64,000 nt of DNA, taken from NCBI GenBank assembly GCA_035606945.1, contig DATNDR010000005.1:1-64000 (forward strand), given 5' to 3'. The position numbers and the translations under genes are program-made. Positions 45,844 to 52,214 of this stretch are shown here, piece by piece; position 1 is the stretch's first letter; every line of letters begins with the position of its first letter. This DNA is from GCA-003244245 sp035606945 (GTDB lineage: Bacteria > Actinomycetota > Actinomycetes > Mycobacteriales > Pseudonocardiaceae). The notes beneath the pieces were generated by a model. The model saw only the letters and a program-made list of their open reading frames with translations, had not been told where the DNA came from and ran no database searches.

Positions 45844-46055
45844 GCAACAGCCTCCGGACGAGGGTCTACGAGCCATGGACCCGCCAGCTGCGCCGGGGAC
45901 GTCGCCACTGAAGCGACCCTCGACGATCGCGGACTTCTACTGGGATCGGTCGTGGGATGGTCGTCATTGACCGTGATAACCCGGTTCCTCCCCGTTACCG
46001 TGATCCTCGACGGTACGGCTTGAAATCCCGGTAAGGCAAGGCTCACTACTCAACC

Positions 46056-47327
46056 TCACCCGGCGGCCGCCGCGGCGAGCACGCCAGAAGTGATCTGCGC
46101 AAGCTCCTCGTCGTCGGTCACGTAAGGCGGCATCGTGTAGACGAGATCGCGGAAGGGCCGTAACCACACGCCCTGGCTCACCGCGGCAGCGGTGGCAGCG
46201 GGAAGATCGACCTCATGGTCCAGCTGGACCACCCCGATACCGCCCAGTACCCGGACGTCGGTGACTCCCGGGAGCTCGGCAGCCGGCGCCAGCCCGGCCC
46301 GCAGTCCCGCCTCCAGCCGACGCACCCGGGCCCGCCAGTCCTGACCGAGCAGCAGATCAATGGAGGCCGACGCCACCGCCGCCGCCAGCGGGTTGGCCAT
46401 GAACGTCGGCCCGTGGGCGAGCACGGGAACTTCGCCGCCGCTGACGCCCTCGGCGACCCGCGAGGTGCACAGCGCGGCGGCCATCGTCAGGTAACCCCCG
46501 GTGAGCGCCTTGCCCACGCACATCACGTCGGGGCTGACCCCAGCGTGATCAGCGGCGAACAGCGCCCCCGTGCGGCCGAACCCGGTGGCGATCTCATCGA
46601 AGATCAGCAGCACGTCGTGGGCCAGTGAGACCTCGCGCAGCACGTGCAGGTAGCGCGGATCGTGGAAGCGCATCCCGCCGGCACCCTGCACGACCGGTTC
46701 GACGATCACCGCCGCCAGTTCGTCCGCGTGCCGCGCCACGGTGTCAGCCAGCAGCTGCACATAATCAGGCTCCAGCGCGGCGGGCGGTGGTGGCAGGAAT
46801 ACCTGCTGTGCCAGCACCGCTGACCACAGCGAGTGCATGCCGCCGTCGGGATCGCAGACGCTCATCGCGCCGAAGGTGTCGCCGTGATAACCGCCCCGCC
46901 AGGTGAGCAGCCGGTGCTTGCTGGGCCGACCCTGCGAGCGCCAGTACTGCAGGCACATCTTGATCGCGACCTCCACCGACACCGAGCCCGAGTCGGCGAA
47001 GAACACGTGCTGCAACGGATCCGGAGTGATGTCGACGAGGCGGCGGGCCAGCCGGATCGCGGGCTCGTGCGTCAGACCGCCGAACATCACGTGACTCATC
47101 CGGCTGAGCTGGGCGCACACCGCGGCGTCGAGAACCGGGTGGGCATACCCGTGGATGGCCGCCCACCACGACGACATGCCGTCCAGCAACTGCACTCCAT
47201 CGGCCAACCGCAACCGGATCCCTGCTGCGGAGTGCACCAGGAGCGGATCGGCACGTCCCGGCATTGGACTGTAGGGATGCCAGACGTGTGCACGGTCGAC
47301 AGCGAGCAGATCCTGCACGGGGTCCAC
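46056..47327 (-). CDS. bioA: Adenosylmethionine-8-amino-7-oxononanoate aminotransferase
   Basis: 423 residues. VWHPYSPMPGR near the start, SWWAAIHGYAHPVLDAA, the class III aminotransferase signature around LLIFDEIATGFGRTGALFAADHAGVSPDVMCVGKALTGGYLTMAA in outline (PLP Lys in GKALTGG). Converts KAPA to DAPA using SAM as amino donor. It is upstream of the SulP-carbonic anhydrase and bioFD on the same strand. Confidence 0.94.
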   Translation of the reverse strand: MDPVQDLLAVDRAHVWHPYSPMPGRADPLLVHSAAGIRLRLADGVQLLDGMSSWWAAIHGYAHPVLDAAVCAQLSRMSHVMFGGLTHEPAIRLARRLVDITPDPLQHVFFADSGSVSVEVAIKMCLQYWRSQGRPSKHRLLTWRGGYHGDTFGAMSVCDPDGGMHSLWSAVLAQQVFLPPPPAALEPDYVQLLADTVARHADELAAVIVEPVVQGAGGMRFHDPRYLHVLREVSLAHDVLLIFDEIATGFGRTGALFAADHAGVSPDVMCVGKALTGGYLTMAAALCTSRVAEGVSGGEVPVLAHGPTFMANPLAAAVASASIDLLLGQDWRARVRRLEAGLRAGLAPAAELPGVTDVRVLGGIGVVQLDHEVDLPAATAAAVSQGVWLRPFRDLVYTMPPYVTDDEELAQITSGVLAAAAAG

Positions 47328-47646
47328 GACTGGCGAGCCTACGAGCGTCTGCCCATCAACGCGGTAAGTGTATACCTAGAGTGACGATGATGACGCTATG
47401 TACACGGTGTAACACGTTGTGCCGCAGCGACGATGACAAGCTGTACAGGGATCCCTCCGGGGATCCGCGGCGTGGTTCTTTCCAGTTTCGGGGGATCACT
47501 CGCAAGGGGGCAATGGGGCGCGCTTGATCGTCGGGAACGAATGGCGGAGGCACATTCTTTCCCGGCACCTGGGGAGGGGACAGCCCAATGGCGGCATGTT
47601 GGCGACCATGTACGTTCCGCGACCGAGTCGATCTCGTTCGCATCTC
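47328..47646. promoter_or_regulatory. Divergent control region, bioA / lanthipeptide regulator
   Basis: 319 bp. An 11-bp inverted repeat TACACGGTGTA (47401-47411) lies 74-84 bp upstream of the bioA start and could be an operator. GTGTATACC (about 47368) resembles a -10 for bioA on the minus strand (GGTATACAC). A lower-GC segment covers 47370-47450. The start of the regulator gene is not certain, so part of this region may be coding. Confidence 0.35.
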
Positions 47647-48396
47647 ATGATTCCACGACGGGTAGCGCGAAATTTCGCGGCGAGCACCGTTGCCGCGGCG
47701 GACGAATACACCGACATCTCCCAACCTTCCAGCGATCAGCCCGCAGCGGTGGTCCGCTGTTCAGGTCACAATTCGAGTCCAGTTGCCGACCCGATCCGGG
47801 TGCTGCTGGTCATCGAAATGAGCCTGCTTCGCGGAGCGCTCGCAACGGTGCTGTCCAGCGAGGAGGACATCGAAGTGGTGGGCGGAATCGCCGGCGGCGA
47901 GCGCGTGGTCCCCGCCGCGATCCGGCACCGTCCCGATGTCGCCGTGCTGGACATCGACCAAGGTGGGTCGGAGGCGCTGACCGTGGCCCAGGCGCTGCAC
48001 GAGCGGTTGCCCGGATGCCGGGTAGTGGTGCTCGCTACCGCGCAACGACCGGGACTGGTCCGGCGGGCATTGGATGTTCCGGTGGCCGGAGCGGTGGACA
48101 AGGATGCGCAACCCCGGCGGCTGGTGGGCACCATTCGGCAGGTCGTCAAGGGTAAGCGGATGATCGACCCTGCCCTCGCGGTTGCCGCGATCGGCGTGGC
48201 GGGTAGTCCGCTGACCCCTCGGGAGCTCACGGTCCTCGACCTCGCCTCAGGCGGGGCGTCGCCCACTGAGATTGCTCAGCGGCTGTTTCTGAGTCGCGGG
48301 ACGGTCTGCAACTACCTTTCGCGTGTCATGACCAAGCTGGGTGCGCGTACTCGGATCGATGCCATTCGCATCGCCGCCGAGGCCGGTTGGATCTAA
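47647..48396 (+). CDS. Orphan LuxR-type response regulator (RamR/AmfR-like)
   Basis: 249 residues from ATG 47647 (further in-frame ATGs at 47524 and 47596). Receiver-like domain: VLLVIEMSLLRGAL, phospho-acceptor position in VAVLDIDQGG, Thr in VVLATAQ and Lys in AVDKDAQ. The acidic pair that normally binds Mg is replaced by Ile-Glu. The C-terminal LuxR helix-turn-helix is intact (LTPRELTVLDLASGGASPTEIAQRLFLSRGTVCNYLSRVMTKLGA in outline). Convergent with the exporter genes, the position of ramR relative to ramCSAB, so the likely activator of the lanthipeptide operon. Confidence 0.8.
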   Translation: MIPRRVARNFAASTVAAADEYTDISQPSSDQPAAVVRCSGHNSSPVADPIRVLLVIEMSLLRGALATVLSSEEDIEVVGGIAGGERVVPAAIRHRPDVAVLDIDQGGSEALTVAQALHERLPGCRVVVLATAQRPGLVRRALDVPVAGAVDKDAQPRRLVGTIRQVVKGKRMIDPALAVAAIGVAGSPLTPRELTVLDLASGGASPTEIAQRLFLSRGTVCNYLSRVMTKLGARTRIDAIRIAAEAGWI

Positions 48397-48409
48397 GCAG
48401 GTGTGGCAA

Positions 48410-48441
48410 CGGGCCGGGCTGATGGCAATCAGCCCGGCCCG
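48410..48441. terminator. Bidirectional terminator hairpin
   Basis: Perfect 14-bp stem CGGGCCGGGCTGAT / ATCAGCCCGGCCCG with a GGCA tetraloop, between the convergent regulator and exporter genes. Confidence 0.85.
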
Positions 48442-48468
48442 TCGTCGCGCTGATCACTGCTGTGCATG

Positions 48469-50190
48469 TCACTGCTGGCCATGGCCGAGGACCAGATCCC
48501 GGTACAGCGGTGCCGTCGCGATCAGCTCCCGATGCGTACCCGCGACCAGGTCGGCACCGTCCATCAGCACGATTCGCTGCGCCCGCAACGCGGAACTGAT
48601 CCGGTGGGCGACGACGATGAGCGTGCCCCTGCGGCCGGCCAGTACCCGCTCCACCCGCTCTTCGGCGGCCGGGTCGAGATGGCAGGTGGCCTCGTCCAGA
48701 ATCAGCACCGGCGCCGGAGTGAGATGAGCCCTGGCGACCGCGATGAGTTGCCGCTCGCCGGCGGACAGCGTGCCAGGGTCGATCACGGCGTCATATCCGC
48801 CCAGGCGGCCCATCATGACGCCCAGGTCCAGTTCTGCAACGACGGCGTCCAGATCGGCGCGGGTGGCGTTGGGATGCAGGTACCGCAGGTTGTCACCGAG
48901 TGTCCCGGCGAAGACATACGCCTCCTGCGGGATCAACACCCGATGGTCGGCCAGGGTCTGCGGGTCGAGATCAGCCACCGGCGCGCCGCCCAGGCGGACC
49001 TGGCCCTGGTCGGGAACGTGAGTGGCAGCCAGTAACCCGGCCAGGGTTGACTTTCCCGCGCCGCTGGGACCGATCATGGCCAGGTGCTGACCCTCGGGGA
49101 TCACCATGTCCAGCGCCTTCACCACCGGCTCAGCATGTCGGCCGTAGGAGAAGGTGACTCCGTCCACCACGAAGTCATGCCCATGGGGAAGCTGCCGGCG
49201 TGCCGGGCGGCTAGGCGTTGGCCGCTGCCCCGCCTCGACCAGGCGGTCCAGGGTGACCACCAGCCGCAGGCCCCCGGCTCCCAGGCCATCGACCAGCGCT
49301 TTCAACGCCGGCAGCAGGCCCTGGGTCAAGTAGATCAGCCCGCCGGCAACGGCTCCCAGCGTCAAGCCGTTGTGCAACAACCAGGGCGCCCCGACGAGCA
49401 GCCCCACGGCCGGCAGCCAGCCACCCAGGGCCACCGCGAGCGTGCGGATCGCCGCCATCCGGGCCACGGTCCGTTCCGCAGCTGCGTGGGCGTCGACATC
49501 GCGTTGCACCCGCGCGCAGGCCCGGTCCTCGCCACCACAAGCGACCACATCGCGCAGGCTGGTTGCGAGAGCACTGGCAGACTCGGCGACCCCTTCGTCA
49601 GTGAGCACCTGCTTGCGTTGGTGGGTCATCATGGATCGCAAGGAAGCCAGGAAGACTCCCAGACCGGCGAGTAGCGGCGGCAGCACCAGCAACGCGACGG
49701 CGCCGGTCAGGGTGGCTATCCCGATCACCGCGCTGATCGCGCTGATCACGAAGCTCCTGGTGAGCAGGAGCAAGCCGGCGAAGTTGTCGCGTACCACCTC
49801 GACCTGATGGGTCAGCCGCGTGACGGCGCCCGAGTCCGGCCGGCCGCCCAGTACCGTGGATCGCTGCAGCGCGCCTGCCACGACACCGTCCACCAGATCG
49901 TCACGGAACGGCTCGACGATCTCAGCGAGAATCCGGTAGACCTGCCCGGTCGCCAATGCCCCTGCAAGCACCGCGACAGCCAGCACACCAAGCCACGCGA
50001 ATCCGGTCCCGGGCCGGCCGACGATGAACCCGGTATCCAGCGCCTTGGCCACGCCATAACCGGACAGCAGCAGCGGCATCACTTCCAGCACCGACCACGC
50101 GGCCAATCGCAGCAGCGCCCGCGGGTGCCGGCGCAGCGCGGCGAGCAGCAACCGGGGCACGGTCTGATCAGTGGTCACGGTGAGGGTCAT
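48469..50190 (-). CDS. Lanthipeptide ABC exporter subunit 2 (RamB/AmfB-like)
   Basis: 573 residues, half-transporter. Six-helix membrane domain (to about 320), then an ATPase domain with Walker A GPSGAGKSTLAGLL, signature LSAGERQLIAVARA, Walker B VLILDEATCHLD (catalytic Glu present) and H-loop VAHRISS. The signature LSAGE departs from LSGGQ. ATG overlaps the stop of the first exporter gene by 4 nt. Expected to form a heterodimer with it. Confidence 0.88.
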   Translation of the reverse strand: MTLTVTTDQTVPRLLLAALRRHPRALLRLAAWSVLEVMPLLLSGYGVAKALDTGFIVGRPGTGFAWLGVLAVAVLAGALATGQVYRILAEIVEPFRDDLVDGVVAGALQRSTVLGGRPDSGAVTRLTHQVEVVRDNFAGLLLLTRSFVISAISAVIGIATLTGAVALLVLPPLLAGLGVFLASLRSMMTHQRKQVLTDEGVAESASALATSLRDVVACGGEDRACARVQRDVDAHAAAERTVARMAAIRTLAVALGGWLPAVGLLVGAPWLLHNGLTLGAVAGGLIYLTQGLLPALKALVDGLGAGGLRLVVTLDRLVEAGQRPTPSRPARRQLPHGHDFVVDGVTFSYGRHAEPVVKALDMVIPEGQHLAMIGPSGAGKSTLAGLLAATHVPDQGQVRLGGAPVADLDPQTLADHRVLIPQEAYVFAGTLGDNLRYLHPNATRADLDAVVAELDLGVMMGRLGGYDAVIDPGTLSAGERQLIAVARAHLTPAPVLILDEATCHLDPAAEERVERVLAGRRGTLIVVAHRISSALRAQRIVLMDGADLVAGTHRELIATAPLYRDLVLGHGQQ

Positions 50191-51983
50191 ACCGGCACTT
50201 CCGAGGGTCTGGCAGGGTCCGTCGCAGCGGGCCCTGGTTGCGTCGATAACGCATCAGTACCGAACAAGGCCCGGTAGTCCGGGTCGCGCCATAGCTCGCG
50301 GTGCGGGCGCAGGCTGCGCACGGCGCCCCGATCGAGCCAGGCGACCAGATCCGTCCGGGCCGCGGTGGCCGCTCGGTGCGCAATGATCAGTCGCGTCTGA
50401 CCGCGATTCGCACTGGCCAGCACTGCGCCGACCTGCCGTTCGGTCACGGTGTCCAAGCTGGATGTCGCGTCATCGAGGATGAGCACCCGGTAGGGGTGGG
50501 CGAAGGCCCGGGCCAGGCCGAGCCGCTGCAACTCACCGCCGGACAGCGGCGCCGCCGCCAGCTCGGTGGCGTAACCGTGCGGCAATCTCTCGATGAAGGT
50601 GTCGGCGCGTGCTGTGGCGGCGGCCTGGCGAATCTTCGCCTGGGTGCGACTCCGTGACCCGAAACTGATCACTTCTTCAATCGTGTCGCCCACCAGCGCC
50701 GGCCGCTCGAAGGCGAAGCCCACCGCGCTGCGCAACTGCTCGTGGGACAGATCGGCGAGCGCTACGCCGTCGAGTAACACCTGGCCGCGCTCCGGATCGA
50801 CCAGCCGACCGGCCACCGCAGCGAGCAACGACTTGCCCGCCCCCGACCGGCCGACGACCGCCACCGTGACACCGGCCGGGACCACCAGATCAAGCCCGTC
50901 GATCACCGGCTCCCCACCGGCGGATATCCGTACCCCGCGGAACTCCAGGCGGCCGCCGCTGCCCGACGGCTCAGGCAGGTTGCCCGTGCCGTACCGGAGC
51001 ACCGGTTGGCTGAGCACCTCGGCCGCGCGCCGACCACCGGCTCGGGCCCGGGCCAGCTTGTTCAAGTAGCCCATCGCCGAGCCGAGGCCGGCGGCCATTG
51101 CCGCGTAGCGGCTCGCGGCGTACAGCTCGCCGACGCTGAGCCGACCGGCGACCACTCCTAATCCGGCGACGCCGACGACGACCAGCTGCAACAACGGCCC
51201 GATCACCGCGGACTGGCCGGCAACTCGTACCTGGTTGCGCCACATCTGCGCACCGTGTTCACGCAGGCTGGGTAACGGCTGGAGGATGCGCTGGCGCTCA
51301 CGCTCCACGCTGCCGGCCGCTGCGATGGTGCGGGCCCCGGTCAACGCATCGAGCAGCCTGGATGAGATCAAGCCTTGGCTGTGCAGGTAACCCCGGATGG
51401 TCTCGGTGTTGTGCCGGACGAACACCCGCAGCAGTGCGGCCATGGCGACCAGACCGGCCAGCGCGGTGAGTCCCACCCACGGGTCGATCAGCATCAAGGC
51501 CACGATGCCGCCGACCGGGGGAATCAGGCCGGCGCCGACCATGACGGCGGTCACCCCGACTTGGCCGGCCTCGCTGGCGTTCCGAGCTACCCGGGTGACC
51601 AGGTCACCGGGCTCGAAGCGGCGAGTGGCGGCCGGTCCGATCGCGACGAGATGCTGGACCAGCGTCATGCGCAGCCAGGCTGTGCACCGGGCGTTGCTCG
51701 TTCCGGAGGCGATGTCACCCATCACTTTCCCGAAGACCAGGGTGGCGATCAGTGCCGCACACGCGAGCAGGTTCCAGCCGAGATGGCTACCTCCGGGAAG
51801 TGTGTCGAGAACCCGGCCGATCGCGGTCGGCAGCAGGACATCGGCGCCGGCGGCAACGAGCGTGGCCAGCGTGAGCCACCAGATCCACCACCCGCCCCGC
51901 CGACCCGTCGACAACAGCAAGCGGTCCGCTTGCCTGGCCATCGGATCCTGCGGTGCTGATGCCGTGGCCGGCTTGCTGTTCAC
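50187..51983 (-). CDS. Lanthipeptide ABC exporter subunit 1 (RamA/AmfA-like)
   Basis: 598 residues from GTG 51983, chosen for the GGAGG five bases upstream; the longer frame would begin inside a hairpin. Membrane domain (about 45-330), then Walker A GRSGAGKSLLAAV, canonical signature LSGGELQRLGLARA, Walker B VLILDDATSSLD and H-loop IIAHRAA. Asp replaces the catalytic Glu after Walker B. Follows the precursor gene; presumed to export the modified peptide together with subunit 2. Confidence 0.88.
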   Translation of the reverse strand: MNSKPATASAPQDPMARQADRLLLSTGRRGGWWIWWLTLATLVAAGADVLLPTAIGRVLDTLPGGSHLGWNLLACAALIATLVFGKVMGDIASGTSNARCTAWLRMTLVQHLVAIGPAATRRFEPGDLVTRVARNASEAGQVGVTAVMVGAGLIPPVGGIVALMLIDPWVGLTALAGLVAMAALLRVFVRHNTETIRGYLHSQGLISSRLLDALTGARTIAAAGSVERERQRILQPLPSLREHGAQMWRNQVRVAGQSAVIGPLLQLVVVGVAGLGVVAGRLSVGELYAASRYAAMAAGLGSAMGYLNKLARARAGGRRAAEVLSQPVLRYGTGNLPEPSGSGGRLEFRGVRISAGGEPVIDGLDLVVPAGVTVAVVGRSGAGKSLLAAVAGRLVDPERGQVLLDGVALADLSHEQLRSAVGFAFERPALVGDTIEEVISFGSRSRTQAKIRQAAATARADTFIERLPHGYATELAAAPLSGGELQRLGLARAFAHPYRVLILDDATSSLDTVTERQVGAVLASANRGQTRLIIAHRAATAARTDLVAWLDRGAVRSLRPHRELWRDPDYRALFGTDALSTQPGPAATDPARPSEVPV

Positions 51984-52032
51984 GCGGCCTCCGCATCGTC
52001 CGTCATCACTCAAAGAGGGATTACCAAACCAT

Positions 52033-52072
52033 TGGGTGGTCCGGGGCAACGCCGGCTGCCCCGGACCACCCA
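52033..52072 (-). terminator. 16-bp perfect hairpin between precursor and exporter genes
   Basis: TGGGTGGTCCGGGGCA and its exact complement flank an 8-nt loop, 11 bp after the precursor stop. No T-run follows. The position fits a partial terminator or RNA stabiliser that makes precursor mRNA more abundant than exporter mRNA, as in many lantibiotic operons. Confidence 0.75.
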
Positions 52073-52083
52073 GCTATCAGGAA

Positions 52084-52209
52084 TCAGTCGCCGCAGAGCA
52101 GCAGGCTGAGGCCACTGCCGCAGCAGCGGCTCCGGCCGCCGCGACCGAAGTCGTGGCAGTCGTCGTAACCACCGGAGGGCTCCATGCCCTGCAGGTCGAG
52201 AAGTGCCAT
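52084..52209 (-). CDS. lanA: Class III lanthipeptide precursor, SapB/AmfS-like
   Basis: 41 codons, preceded by a very strong ribosome-binding site (GGAGGGAGGTGA) that overlaps the synthetase stop codon 5 bp upstream. Begins MALLDLQGMEPSGG, the leader type of RamS/AmfS with the LLDLQ recognition motif. Ends SGLSLLLCGD: Ser32-x2-Ser35-x3-Cys39, the unit that class III enzymes turn into lanthionine or labionin, and matching the first ring region of SapB. Cys18 and the pair Cys29-Cys30 are unusual. The product stops directly after the first ring region, where SapB continues into a second ring. Confidence 0.88.
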   Translation of the reverse strand: MALLDLQGMEPSGGYDDCHDFGRGGRSRCCGSGLSLLLCGD

Positions 52210-52214
52210 TGTGT

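Noticed and set aside
46020..46055. DtxR/IdeR-like iron box (TAAGGCAAGGCTCACTA) between bioA and the SulP fusion
   Set aside because: Only about 11 of 19 positions fit the recalled consensus, and it lies about 180 bp from the nearest start; not enough to call.
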